From Coleofasciculus sp. FACHB-1120 (GTDB lineage Bacteria > Cyanobacteriota > Cyanobacteriia > Cyanobacteriales > FACHB-T130), in NCBI RefSeq assembly GCF_014698845.1, contig NZ_JACJTV010000003.1, forward strand, positions 248,001 through 312,000: 64,000 nucleotides of DNA. Reading direction: 5' to 3'. Shown here one piece after another: positions 44,878-54,758 of this stretch. The notes below the pieces were generated by a model. It ran no database searches and was not told the DNA's origin. It was given only the letters and a program-made list of their open reading frames with translations. How positions within the stretch are numbered: position 1 is the first letter of the stretch; every line of letters starts with the position of its first letter. Made by a program: the position numbers and the translations under genes.

Positions 44878-45372
44878 TTAAACCGCCGAAAGGCGTGCTA
44901 ACGCATCCTTCATGGTGGGTGGTAACTGGCGCATAATCTTACCCTTCTCTCGATCTACTACCACTAACGTGACTTTGGCAGTGACGTACAACTCTTGCCC
45001 ATCGGTAGATTGAATCTGATAATCCCAATTGATGCGGACGCCCTCAGTATCTGCCATGCGCGTCTTCAGCACAGCACTCATTCCCATCCGCAAAGGGCGG
45101 TGGTAGCGCACCGAAAGATCCACAACTGGCATATCGCATCCCAAGGCAACTAAATCTGCAAATTCGATGCCAATCGAGCGCAAGCATTCCATCCGCGCTT
45201 CCTCCATCCAGGCAATATACGAGCCATGCCAGACAATCCCTGCATAGTCAGTATGGTGAGGATGCGCTTTGACTGGGTATTCAAACCAGTTCTCTGTCGT
45301 AGCTGTTAGAGATACGCTTTCAATCGCGCCCGTCGGTGGCAGTGATGGCGAGGTTTGTGGTTCTTCTGACAC
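44878..45372 (-). CDS. Hot-dog acyl-CoA thioesterase (YbgC/FadM-like)
   Basis: 164 residues with a GTG start. HTDYAGIVWHGSYIAWMEEAR carries the catalytic-type Asp and the conserved His-x-x-Tyr of 4-hydroxybenzoyl-CoA thioesterases. It should hydrolyse an acyl- or aromatic-CoA thioester. A cyanobacterial relative hydrolyses 1,4-dihydroxy-2-naphthoyl-CoA in phylloquinone synthesis; whether this gene does so needs a tree. The first 30 residues are Ser/Thr-rich and variable. It precedes comB on the same strand. Confidence 0.85.
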   Translation of the reverse strand: MSEEPQTSPSLPPTGAIESVSLTATTENWFEYPVKAHPHHTDYAGIVWHGSYIAWMEEARMECLRSIGIEFADLVALGCDMPVVDLSVRYHRPLRMGMSAVLKTRMADTEGVRINWDYQIQSTDGQELYVTAKVTLVVVDREKGKIMRQLPPTMKDALARLSAV

Positions 45373-45657
45373 GTTGCCTATCGTCCTCAGTACACCTAGA
45401 GGATTGTACCTCTAGACTGAGCGCGATCGCCTCCGGAGATCCTCAGATGACTCTTCTGCCTGCGAGAGGGCTATTCTCAGTGCGATTCTTCCGTAACAAG
45501 CGATCGCAAGCGTGGATCTCTTCCGGTAGCATAGAAATTTTCTGCTTGCCAACCGTGATTTCCTCAGAAAGCATCTGCTTTTTGCCGATTTCTTACTGAT
45601 GAAATGACCAATTTCTAAGCCAGCCATCTGCTAAACCGCTTGTGGAGGAGTTGCCAA

Positions 45658-48600
45658 ATGCATCGTCGTGTCTATCACCTCAGTCTTCTCACGATTACCC
45701 TGCTTCTTACCCTTCACCCTTCATCCTTGATCCTTGATCCTTCTGAAAGCGCTTTAGCACAGGCACCAACGTCTCAAGACCGAAAAACTGAAGCGGATCG
45801 ACTTTTTCAACAAGGCGTACAGCAGTACCGGCTAGGGCAATACCCGAAGGCACTCGCTACCTATCAACGAGTGCTGGAGATACGCCAAAAACTGAACGAT
45901 AAAACCGGAATCGGGCAAACTCTCAACCATTTGGGAGAGGTTTACAACTGGTTGCGGCAACATGACAAAGCTTTAGAAGTCTTGCAGCAAGCTTTGGTAA
46001 TTCGTAGAGAATTAAAAGACCGTAGAGGAGAAGGGGAAACCTTAGATAACCTTGGCTTTGCTTACTATTTGAAACAGCAACAGGACAAAGCTTTAGAAAC
46101 CTTCCAGGAAGCCTTGGTAATTCGTCGGGAAGTAGGAGACAAAGCAGGGGAAGGTCAAACCCTCAGTAATATTGGGCTGACTTATGCTTTTGGCTTACAG
46201 CAATATCCTAAAGGCTTAGAAAATTTACAGCAAGCACAGGTGATACACGAACAACTAGGGGATAAGTTCCAAGCAGGAATTACCTTGCGAAGAATCGGCA
46301 GGGTTTATGAGAGCCTGAAAGACTATCCCCGTGCTTTGGAATGGGGCGAGAAAGCGTTGGCTGTCAACCGAGAGGTAAAAAATCGTGCTAGTGAGGGCGA
46401 AAGCTTTATTGCCTTGGGAGACGCTTACTACTATTTAGAAAAATATGACCGCTTTTTAGAACTTTATCAGCAAGCATTGCCCGTGATTCAAGAAGCGGGA
46501 ATTCGCTCATTAGAGGCTAGTGTTCTCTTCTGGATGGGAGATGCTTACAGAAATCTGAAACAATACGATCGAGCGCTTGAGTTTTACCAGCAAGCACTGC
46601 CAATTGAGCGAGAAGCCAATAATAAGTCACAAGAAGCTACCATTCTCACCTCAATAGGAATTTCTTACTTCTTTCAAAATCAATACGATCGCGCTATTGA
46701 ATTTTACCAACAAGCACTGAATATTGGGCGAGAAATTCTAAATAACAAATCGCAAGAAGCTAAGCTTCTCTCTCTGATAGGAAGCGCTTACTATTTGCAA
46801 AGCAATAGCGATCGCGCAATTGAATTTCACCAGCAAGCATTAGCTATTCACCGAGGAATCAAGGATGAACCAGCGCAATTAGAAAGCCTAATATTGCTAA
46901 GTGCAATATATAGCACAACAGCCATATTATCTCAAAACAGAGGGATATATTCTCAAGCAAAAGCAGATTATTCTCGCCTGATAGAGTTGGCACAGGAAGC
47001 TCTAACCCTTGCCAGAGAGTTGAAAAACCCAAAATCAGAAGCAGGTGCTTTAATTCATTTGGGAGCAGCTTACAGCTTTTTTCAAGACGAGCGAAAAGCG
47101 GTTGAAGTCGTACAACAAGCACTGAACATTGCGCGAGAGACCAAGGATTTAGGTATTGAAGACTCAGCTCTGACTCAGCTTGCCAGCATCTATAACACTC
47201 AGGATGACTCTCACAAATATATTGAAATTAGATTGCGACAAGTCGAAATTGCGCGACAGCAAAATAATAAACGGGGCGAGGCAGATGTTTTACTCACTAT
47301 CGCCAGCACCTATAACGTACTTGGAGAAAATCAAAAGGCAGTTGAAACCTACCAGCAAGCATTAGCCGTAGCGCGACAAATCGAAATCGCTAAACTATTG
47401 CCAAATTTACAAGATAGCGCTTTAAGGATAGAGCCGAGTGCACTATCTGGCTTAAGCCTGAGTTACAGCAATCTTGGGGAATATGACAAAGCGATTGATT
47501 GGGCGCAACAGCTATTGAAGCGTGCACAAACCCTCCGTAAACCTGAATTAGAAGTAGACGCGCTGCTGCGGTTGGCTTTCTTATACAATGTACCTCTCAA
47601 AGATGTCCCGAAAGCCATTGAAGTCAGTCAGCAAGCCTTAACCATTGCGCGGCAAATCAAAGAATCCTCGCTTGAAGCAAAGGCACTGGCAAGCTTGAGC
47701 AGCGCTTACAACAAACAGGGAAACTATCCCTTAGCGCTGCAGTCGGCTGAGCAATGTTTAGCAATTGCCAAGCAGCTAGAAAACCCCCAACTAGAGCACA
47801 GTGCTTTGGATGTTCTTGAAGAAATTTACTCCAACCAAGGTAACTATCAAAAAGCGGTGGAGTTTGCTCAAGCTAGGTTGGCAGTAGTGCAAAAGGCAAA
47901 ACTGAACACCTATGAAATCAGTGCTTTAACGTCTCTAAGCCAGAGTTATGGCTTGTTAGGTGATACTACCAAAGCCGTAGAAACAGCCAAGCAAGCCTTA
48001 ACTTTAGCACAACAAAGACAAAATTCTGCTCGGGAAGCCCTAGCTTTAAATACTCTCAGCGACGCCTACCGAGTTCAAGGAGAATACGAACAGGGGATAG
48101 CAGTAGGACAAACGTCTTTGGAGATATCGCGCAAAAACAAAGATTTCATTGGAGAAGTAGCGGCGGCAACTAATCTTAGTGAAATGTATGAGGCGTTGGG
48201 AGAATACCAAAAAGTAATTGCAGTTGCAGAACCAGGTTTAGCACAGGCAAGGAAAATAAATAATCGCGAACAAGAAGCAGAGTTACTAATCAATTTAGGC
48301 AACGCTTACGGAATTATTGGCAAATCCACAGAAGGCAAACAGTTAGGAGAGCAAGGATTAGCAATTGCGCGAGAATTGAAAAATCGTAGGCTAGAATCTT
48401 ATGCTTTAGCTCGATTGAGTAACCGCTACAAAGATTTAGGTGAATATCAGAAAACATGGGATTCACTTCAGCAAAGTTTGAAAATTGCCCGTGAAACTAA
48501 TATTCCAGCAGCACAAACCTTCCCTCTAACTTCTCTGGGGATTGTTTATGCTGAGCTGGGGGATTATCAAAAAAGTAACGAATTCTATCAACAAGCACTG

Positions 48601-50733
48601 CCCATACTACGTCAACTCAAAAATCGCTTTAACGAAAGCCTGGTGCTGCTTTTTATCGCTCAAAACTATTTTGCCCAAGGTAATCCCCAAAAAACCATTG
48701 AATCCGCTCAAAAAGGATTAGCAATTGCTGGAGAAATTAAACAGCCACAAGTCCAAGCATTTGCTAATATCTTGCTGAGTCTTGGTTACGGGCAATTGGG
48801 TAATGACAAACAAGCAATGGAAGCTGGCCAAACTTGGTTGAATTTTGCTAGAAAAGTCCAAAATAAAGTTTGGGAAAAACAAGCTCTTACTTTGGTTGGA
48901 CATATCCATCGCAAATTTAGACGCCAAGAAGAAGCCATTGAGGTATATCAGCAAGCACTTGCGATCGCAACAGATAATCAAGCTCCTGGCGCTGATGCTT
49001 TCATTTATTCAGGGTTAGCGCGTATCTATCAAGATTTAGATCAGTCAAGTGTTGCCATTACTTACTACAAGCAATCGGTTAACAAAATTGAGGAAGTCAG
49101 ACGTGGTATCGAAGGCTTACCACAAGAGTTACAAAACTCTTTCTTGGATGCAACAGTTGATTTCGACAAGGTGAAAGTATCTGATATTTATCGTCAGTTA
49201 GCAGCCTTGTTGCTCTCCCAAGGACGGGATAAAGAAGCGCTGCAAGTGCAGCAACTATTGAGAGAGCAGGAAATTCGCGAAGCCATCAGTCCTAAAGGTG
49301 CTACGGGGGATAAACTTAATATTCCACTCTCTCCAACGGAGACAAAGATTCCTGCTCAAAGCGAGTCAATCATTGCCTTAGCAAGACAAATTAATGAATG
49401 CGATCGCACTAACTGTAGCAAACTTAAAGAGCTTACTACTCGCCGTACCTCTCTGATTGCTGAGTTTGACCAACAATTGCAGAAAATTGACCAAGAAATT
49501 CGCGCTAACCGTGCCAAAGATGACGCTTTCTTTGACCCAAACAAACTGGCAAAAGCTCAAGAAATTGTCGAAGCACAACCAGGCACGGTAATGATTTACC
49601 CTTTGGTGCTAGAAAATGAACTGTGGTTACAACTATATGTCCAAGAAGGTGCCGTCAAAACCGTTAAAGTTAACGTTGGCCGAAATGAATTAGGAAAGAC
49701 GGTTAAAAAGTTTCGCGATTTAATGAAGGAGTGTGAGAAGGTTGCTCATTGTAGTTCTGCTGAAGCTACTAAAATACAAGCAGTTAGCCTAAAACTTTAT
49801 AACTGGCTAATCAGAGATTTAGAGGTAGAACTTCAGAACAAGAATAACCAGGTAAAAAACTTGGTCTTTGCTCTTGATAGGGTGACGCGCTATATCCCTA
49901 TGAGTGCCCTTTATGACGGAAAACAATATTTAATTGAAAAATACACCGTCTACAATGTATTGACAGAGGATACCGACACCCGCGACAAACTACCTGTCGG
50001 TACTCAAAATAGCCCTGTTTTGGCAATGGGATTGTCTGATGCTGTCTCTGGTTTCGGTTCTCTACCAAATGTGCCTGCTGAAATCGATGCAATTGTGCGT
50101 CAAGAAACCAAAAATAACCAGGGAATTTATCCAGGTCAAAAGTTCCTGAACCGTTCCTTTGATTTCGCTACCCTGCAAGATAACCTAAAGGGTTATAGAA
50201 TTTTACACCTAGCGACTCATGGTGTATTTGTTCCGGATAGCGCGGATAAATCCTACCTCCTATTAGGAACCGGCGAACAACTCACGATTCCCCAGATAAA
50301 AACCTTAACCGGGTTAAGCAACATTCATTTGGTAGTATTGTCAGCTTGCCAAACCGCTTTGGCTGGCCCCCGTCAAGACGGCATAGAAATTGCTAGTATG
50401 GCTTACCACTTCTTAAACCGGGGCGCAAAGGCGGTGATGGCTTCCCTGTGGCTTGTGGACGATAGCAGTACCAGTTTCCTAATGCAGCAATTTTATAAAA
50501 ATTTAGCCAACGGCACCTCTGAAAAACCGATGACCAAAGCGGAAGCACTGCGCCAAGCTCAACTCAATCTGCTACAAGGTAATGTCTCAACAGCAGCCAA
50601 TAGCAATCCTCGTGGTGGCATTATTGTCGAACAAATACCTGGCTCTCGACCGCCGATAACCCCCAGCAACGGCTCAAAATTTTCTCACCCCTATTATTGG
50701 GCACCGTTTATTTTGATAGGAAATGGACTTTAA
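45658..50733 (+). CDS. Large exported TPR-CHAT protein
   Basis: 1691 residues from the ATG at 45658, which has GGAGGAG eight bases upstream. Residues 1-34 are a signal peptide containing the unusual LHPSSLILDPSES. Residues about 40-1150 hold about 27 tetratricopeptide repeats of the 40-residue NB-ARC/kinesin-light-chain type. A coiled-coil linker follows, and residues about 1400-1691 form a CHAT domain, a caspase-fold peptidase: H1521 in LHLATHG and C1564 in LSACQTA form the catalytic dyad. CHAT proteases cut specific partner proteins when the TPR part senses a ligand. The Tat-exported caspase gene follows 53 nt later and is a likely partner. Confidence 0.92.
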   Translation: MHRRVYHLSLLTITLLLTLHPSSLILDPSESALAQAPTSQDRKTEADRLFQQGVQQYRLGQYPKALATYQRVLEIRQKLNDKTGIGQTLNHLGEVYNWLRQHDKALEVLQQALVIRRELKDRRGEGETLDNLGFAYYLKQQQDKALETFQEALVIRREVGDKAGEGQTLSNIGLTYAFGLQQYPKGLENLQQAQVIHEQLGDKFQAGITLRRIGRVYESLKDYPRALEWGEKALAVNREVKNRASEGESFIALGDAYYYLEKYDRFLELYQQALPVIQEAGIRSLEASVLFWMGDAYRNLKQYDRALEFYQQALPIEREANNKSQEATILTSIGISYFFQNQYDRAIEFYQQALNIGREILNNKSQEAKLLSLIGSAYYLQSNSDRAIEFHQQALAIHRGIKDEPAQLESLILLSAIYSTTAILSQNRGIYSQAKADYSRLIELAQEALTLARELKNPKSEAGALIHLGAAYSFFQDERKAVEVVQQALNIARETKDLGIEDSALTQLASIYNTQDDSHKYIEIRLRQVEIARQQNNKRGEADVLLTIASTYNVLGENQKAVETYQQALAVARQIEIAKLLPNLQDSALRIEPSALSGLSLSYSNLGEYDKAIDWAQQLLKRAQTLRKPELEVDALLRLAFLYNVPLKDVPKAIEVSQQALTIARQIKESSLEAKALASLSSAYNKQGNYPLALQSAEQCLAIAKQLENPQLEHSALDVLEEIYSNQGNYQKAVEFAQARLAVVQKAKLNTYEISALTSLSQSYGLLGDTTKAVETAKQALTLAQQRQNSAREALALNTLSDAYRVQGEYEQGIAVGQTSLEISRKNKDFIGEVAAATNLSEMYEALGEYQKVIAVAEPGLAQARKINNREQEAELLINLGNAYGIIGKSTEGKQLGEQGLAIARELKNRRLESYALARLSNRYKDLGEYQKTWDSLQQSLKIARETNIPAAQTFPLTSLGIVYAELGDYQKSNEFYQQALPILRQLKNRFNESLVLLFIAQNYFAQGNPQKTIESAQKGLAIAGEIKQPQVQAFANILLSLGYGQLGNDKQAMEAGQTWLNFARKVQNKVWEKQALTLVGHIHRKFRRQEEAIEVYQQALAIATDNQAPGADAFIYSGLARIYQDLDQSSVAITYYKQSVNKIEEVRRGIEGLPQELQNSFLDATVDFDKVKVSDIYRQLAALLLSQGRDKEALQVQQLLREQEIREAISPKGATGDKLNIPLSPTETKIPAQSESIIALARQINECDRTNCSKLKELTTRRTSLIAEFDQQLQKIDQEIRANRAKDDAFFDPNKLAKAQEIVEAQPGTVMIYPLVLENELWLQLYVQEGAVKTVKVNVGRNELGKTVKKFRDLMKECEKVAHCSSAEATKIQAVSLKLYNWLIRDLEVELQNKNNQVKNLVFALDRVTRYIPMSALYDGKQYLIEKYTVYNVLTEDTDTRDKLPVGTQNSPVLAMGLSDAVSGFGSLPNVPAEIDAIVRQETKNNQGIYPGQKFLNRSFDFATLQDNLKGYRILHLATHGVFVPDSADKSYLLLGTGEQLTIPQIKTLTGLSNIHLVVLSACQTALAGPRQDGIEIASMAYHFLNRGAKAVMASLWLVDDSSTSFLMQQFYKNLANGTSEKPMTKAEALRQAQLNLLQGNVSTAANSNPRGGIIVEQIPGSRPPITPSNGSKFSHPYYWAPFILIGNGL

Positions 50734-50786
50734 AGAGTTTTGAGTTTTGAGTTAAGACAGTAATACCAATCTAGTTAGAAGTGATT

Positions 50787-52946
50787 ATGCCTCACATTAA
50801 GCGTCGTCAGTTTTTGCAGTTTGCTGGATCTACTTTGGCAACGCTGGGTTTGAGCCATCTGGATATTATGCAACAAGGCGATCGCTTTGGGAGGGCAATC
50901 GCTCAAGGAACGCCTCGGAAACTTGCCTTGCTGGTGGGGATTAATGCCTATCCAACAGCACCGTTGCGAGGATGCGTCACAGATGTCGAGTTGCAGCAGC
51001 AACTGCTGATTCACCGATTTGGCTTTAATCCGAAAGACATTCTGCTCGTAACTGATGGGCAGGCGACCCGTAAGGGCATCCTAAATGCCTTTGAAGAACA
51101 CCTGATTAAACAAGCTAAAGCCGGTGATGTCGTGGTGTTTCACTTCTCTGGGCATGGTTCCCAAGTAACTGATCCCGACTGCGACTTCAAAGACCCGACG
51201 ACAGGGAAATGTCTTAATAGTACCTTTGTGCCCATCGATAGTTCGCTGCCTACCGGATTTCCCAATGAAAGAGGCGTTGTCGAGGACATTATGGGGCACA
51301 CCTTATTTTTGTTGATGGATGCCCTGAAGACCGAAAACGTGACCGCAGTGCTAGATAGCTGTCATTCAGGCGGCGGCAAACGGGGGAATTTAGTGGTGCG
51401 ATCGCGTGATGGCGGTTCCCAACTCCAACCAGTTCCCGCCGAAATAGAATATCAGCAGCAATGGCGATCGCGCTTGAATCTCTCACCTGCTGAATTTGTG
51501 CGCCGCCGTCGTGAGGGTGTCGCCAAAGGTGTCGTCATCGCCTCCGCCAAGCGGGAACAGTATGCCGCAGATGCCCCCTTTAGCGACTTTTATGCCGGTG
51601 CTTTTACTTATTTAATGACTCAATATCTGTGGCAACAAACTGGCAGCGAATCTTTTGCCAGCGCCCTACCTAATATTGGTCGTAACACCACACGGATGTC
51701 ATCTCGTCAAAACCCAGAATTTGAGGGGAAACCAGGCAGCAATAATCTCAAGCAACCCATTTACTTTGTTGGTCAACAGACGCCTCCAGCAGAAGCTGTA
51801 ATCACTAAAGTAGAAGGCAACCAAGCGCAATTATGGCTAGGGGGACTCAACCCCCAAAGTTTAGCCGCCTTCGATCAAGATGCCATTCTGACCGTAGTAG
51901 ACTCGCAAGGGCGCGAACAAGGAGCCGTGCAGTTAGAATCTCGTCAAGGCTTAATCGGGCGAGGTAAATTGTTAAATACTGCCAAACCCGGATCGTTGTT
52001 GCAGGAACGCACTCGCGGGATTCCCACTGATGTAACTTTAAAAATTGGTCTTGACCCCTCTTTAGGTGATGACACCGCCCAGGCGAAACAAGCTTTACAA
52101 TCAATCAAGCGGATTGAAGCTCTACCTTTACAACAGCAAGAGCTGCAATACATCTTTGGAAGGATGAAGAGTAACGGCAGTTTAGGTTTATTTTCTCCAG
52201 CGATGGAGCCGATTTCTGGCTCCTTTGGTGCTGCCGGTGAAACCGTAGCCGATGCGGTCAGTCGCCTGCAAGCCAAACTGAAATCATTACTAGCAGCCAG
52301 GATTGTCAAACTCACTCTAAATACCAATTCATCGCGCCTAAACGTCAATGCTTCGATGAATCGAGCCGGTCAAAATGAAATTTTGGCTAGTGCTTTCACC
52401 GTTCGCGGTAGCGATCGCGGTATCGGTCAAGGAAGTTCTTCCAATAATTCTTCGGGGAATCTTCCCTCAGATTCTCGCAAATTACCAATCGGAACGTCAG
52501 TGCAGTTCCAGATTACTAATAACGAGCCACGCGATCTCTATTTCAGCGTCCTAGTCATTGACCCAGATGGAGAAATATCAGCGATCTTTCCGAATCAATG
52601 GACAGCAACCGATGATGTTACGCAGGTGAGGGCGGGGCAGACATTACAAATTCCTGGGACTGACGATCAATTTAACCTCGTCACCCAAGAACCCAAAGGA
52701 GTCGCAGAAGTCCTGATTGTCGCCAGTAGCACACCCCTACGAAAAGCCCTGCAAGCCCTGCGAAACCTAGCACCTTCGGATAAAAGAGGTCCCGTATCTC
52801 TTTCGGAGCCAACTCAAGTGATCGGCGATTTACTCGATGACCTCACAGAAGGCACGCGCGGCACCTCTGGAACCTCGTCACAAGGCATAAGCAACGTGGA
52901 TACTACTCAGATGGCGGCGATGTCGATTACCTTTGAAGTTATTTGA
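50787..52946 (+). CDS. Tat-exported caspase-family protease with DUF4384
   Basis: 719 residues from the ATG at 50787. A twin-Arg signal (KRRQFLQFAGSTLATLGL) opens the protein. The caspase (peptidase C14/metacaspase-like) domain spans about 45-330 with the catalytic dyad H123 (FHFSGHGSQ) and C192 (DSCHSGG). The middle part has a coiled/variable region, and residues about 565-665 are a DUF4384 domain (VQFQITNNEPRDLYFSVLVIDP). It probably acts in the periplasm or at the membrane, cutting after Arg/Lys as other bacterial orthocaspases do. It is 53 nt downstream of the TPR-CHAT gene. Confidence 0.92.
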   Translation: MPHIKRRQFLQFAGSTLATLGLSHLDIMQQGDRFGRAIAQGTPRKLALLVGINAYPTAPLRGCVTDVELQQQLLIHRFGFNPKDILLVTDGQATRKGILNAFEEHLIKQAKAGDVVVFHFSGHGSQVTDPDCDFKDPTTGKCLNSTFVPIDSSLPTGFPNERGVVEDIMGHTLFLLMDALKTENVTAVLDSCHSGGGKRGNLVVRSRDGGSQLQPVPAEIEYQQQWRSRLNLSPAEFVRRRREGVAKGVVIASAKREQYAADAPFSDFYAGAFTYLMTQYLWQQTGSESFASALPNIGRNTTRMSSRQNPEFEGKPGSNNLKQPIYFVGQQTPPAEAVITKVEGNQAQLWLGGLNPQSLAAFDQDAILTVVDSQGREQGAVQLESRQGLIGRGKLLNTAKPGSLLQERTRGIPTDVTLKIGLDPSLGDDTAQAKQALQSIKRIEALPLQQQELQYIFGRMKSNGSLGLFSPAMEPISGSFGAAGETVADAVSRLQAKLKSLLAARIVKLTLNTNSSRLNVNASMNRAGQNEILASAFTVRGSDRGIGQGSSSNNSSGNLPSDSRKLPIGTSVQFQITNNEPRDLYFSVLVIDPDGEISAIFPNQWTATDDVTQVRAGQTLQIPGTDDQFNLVTQEPKGVAEVLIVASSTPLRKALQALRNLAPSDKRGPVSLSEPTQVIGDLLDDLTEGTRGTSGTSSQGISNVDTTQMAAMSITFEVI

Positions 52947-53160
52947 CCGTTCTGGAGAGAACACAAGGCAGTATCTTGAGAACCGAATCCACTTGGGCAT
53001 GGGGGTTGAGTGTTTCAGTTTGAAAGATACTGCTAAAGATGGAAATCTGCTGTTTGAGCTAGCCCCGTAGCAGAGACCGTGATACCTTTAAAAATAATGT
53101 AAATATATTGCAATAATTAGGAGGGACTCAAAACGTCTCGCCTCGATACTGCTGTAGAAA

Positions 53161-53184
53161 ACTCAACATCCCTAAAGGTTGAGT
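53161..53184 (+). repeat. Small hairpin upstream of the TnpB-derived gene
   Basis: ACTCAAC (53161-53167) pairs with GTTGAGT (53178-53184) over ten bases, 36 nt before the start codon. IS200/IS605 elements have subterminal hairpins, so this may be a remnant of the left end. Confidence 0.45.
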
Positions 53185-53219
53185 GCAAAGATTACAGTAA
53201 TTTAGGATACAATTCTCTA

Positions 53220-54236
53220 ATGAGAATCGCCCATCAGTATCGATTGCGCCCAACTCAGCAGCAGTTAGTTAGAATGAAGGAGTGGATAGGAGCGCTCAGA
53301 TGGCAGTACAATTATAGGTTGGCTGAACGCTTTAACTGGTGGGAGCAAAAAGATTGCAACACCAACTGCTATTGCCAAAGCAGTTGTTTAATCGCATCAA
53401 TTAAAGACAAGCCAGATTCTTGCAGCCAAAAGCGCAAATTTAAAAAAACAAACCCTTTATTTCCATCCGATAAAAGACTTTTTTTTGAGATATTACAAAA
53501 CTGCATTGAGCAGCTGGCAATCCCTCGATACAATAGGAAAGCCCAGAAGCGGATTGAGCGGTTACAGCGTCAGTTGTCTCGCCAGAAACAGGGCAGTAAG
53601 TGTCGAGTTAAAGCTGTCCAGCAGATTAAATTGTCACCGTTAAATGTTGCAAACCAGCGTCAAAATTTTTACCAACAAGTTGCCAACTGGCTATTGAAGC
53701 AATTAATGGTGGTTGCCGATTGGGATTTGATCAACAAAAAACTCGCCGGGAGCAAATTGGCAAAGTTTGTTACAAGTGCTAGATGGCAACAATCCTTGTC
53801 TGTTTTGGCGCTCATCGGTGCTGGGAAGAAGCGCTATTTGGCGTTTAAATGCTTGATCGCAGGAAGGCATTTCTATGGGCTGATGCATCCATCTGACACG
53901 ATTCCAGAAAATTCTATCTGTGAGGCGGAATTTTCCAAAACGCAGGTTGATAGATGGCTTTCCTATTCTGATGGCAGATTAGCTCTTAATCGAGATGAAA
54001 ACGTTCTCAGGAAAATGAAGGAAAAGGTGGCGGTTATCCCATTAGGCTGTCGGATTAAGGTAGACCGAAAAACTCTCGCTAAAACGAGAACTCTCCAAAT
54101 AAGCCGTAAGGTTGATTGGGAGAATCGGTCACTGAAGATCGGGTTTACTGCGGGCAGGCCAATTGGGCATCTGCTGTGCGAACAGATCAATCGGGCATCC
54201 GCTCTGCGATCGCAATTTTTGTTTAAAGAGATTTAA
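53220..54236 (+). CDS. Decayed TnpB-derived protein with lost nuclease residues
   Basis: 338 residues with no stop. Residues 1-98 match the N-terminus of IS200/IS605 TnpB (HQYRLRPTQQQ, YNYRLAERFNWWEQ). Residues 99-190 match the middle of TnpB (IPRYNRKAQKRIERLQRQLS), but the stretch between, which in TnpB holds the RuvC-I Asp, is absent. The RuvC-II Glu position is W168 (ADWDLIN for HEDLN). The zinc-ribbon Cys pairs are largely lost (YSDGR), while NRDEN keeps the RuvC-III Asp D259. About 75 extra residues follow. The DNA-cutting site should be dead. It is either a pseudogene still open or a domesticated protein. The RRM gene starts 18 nt downstream. Confidence 0.75.
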   Translation: MRIAHQYRLRPTQQQLVRMKEWIGALRWQYNYRLAERFNWWEQKDCNTNCYCQSSCLIASIKDKPDSCSQKRKFKKTNPLFPSDKRLFFEILQNCIEQLAIPRYNRKAQKRIERLQRQLSRQKQGSKCRVKAVQQIKLSPLNVANQRQNFYQQVANWLLKQLMVVADWDLINKKLAGSKLAKFVTSARWQQSLSVLALIGAGKKRYLAFKCLIAGRHFYGLMHPSDTIPENSICEAEFSKTQVDRWLSYSDGRLALNRDENVLRKMKEKVAVIPLGCRIKVDRKTLAKTRTLQISRKVDWENRSLKIGFTAGRPIGHLLCEQINRASALRSQFLFKEI

Positions 54237-54254
54237 GTCTGGAGGTATTTTTCC

Positions 54255-54758
54255 ATGTCTATCCGTTTGTATGTAGGCAACTTGCCCAAAGAAGAAGTAG
54301 ACCGTCAAGAGTTACAAGCCCTGTTTGGGGACATGAGCGATTCTGTTTCCACCAAGGTAATTAAAGACCGGAAAACCGGCAAATGTCGGGGTTTTGCTTT
54401 TGTAACTGTGAAGACAGATGAACTAGCTGATGAAATTATTGAAAAGTTCAACGGTCAGATGTTCCAAGAAAGCCCTTTGAAAATAGAAAAGGCATTGCCA
54501 AGAGCGAAGGGTGAAGGGGAAGAAGAACCTCGTCCAGCCGCTCCAGCTCCGATCAAGGAAAGCGACAAAGCTGCCGGTGGCGGTGGCGGTAGCGCTCCTG
54601 CTCCTACTGGCGGCGGTGGCCGTCGTGGTGGCAGCAACAAGAAGTCACGGCGCTCTGAAGGGTCAACATCGAATGAATCAGATACCTTTCAACCAGATCC
54701 TCGCTGGGCGGGCGAATTGGCGAAGCTGAAGGAACTGTTGGCTGCTCAAAGCAATTAG
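54255..54758 (+). CDS. RRM-type RNA-binding protein (Rbp family)
   Basis: 167 residues with a single RRM domain (about 1-80): RNP2 is LYVGNLP and RNP1 is RGFAFVTV. A Gly/Ser/Pro-rich linker (about 95-135) and an acidic-basic tail follow, ending in DPRWAGELAKLKELLAAQ. Cyanobacterial Rbp proteins bind RNA and include cold-induced members and regulators of mRNA location. GGAGG at 54241-54245 is the ribosome binding site. The stop codon lies inside the first unit of a heptamer repeat array. It is 18 nt downstream of the TnpB-derived gene and may be transcribed with it. Confidence 0.93.
   Translation: MSIRLYVGNLPKEEVDRQELQALFGDMSDSVSTKVIKDRKTGKCRGFAFVTVKTDELADEIIEKFNGQMFQESPLKIEKALPRAKGEGEEEPRPAAPAPIKESDKAAGGGGGSAPAPTGGGGRRGGSNKKSRRSEGSTSNESDTFQPDPRWAGELAKLKELLAAQSN

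Noticed and set aside
45658-52946. CRISPR-linked TPR-CHAT (Craspase-type) system
   Set aside because: No Cas gene, repeat array or gRAMP-like effector is present anywhere in the window.
53220-54236. Intact IS200/IS605 insertion sequence
   Set aside because: There is no TnpA gene, the TnpB part is internally deleted and mutated, and no clear right end is visible.
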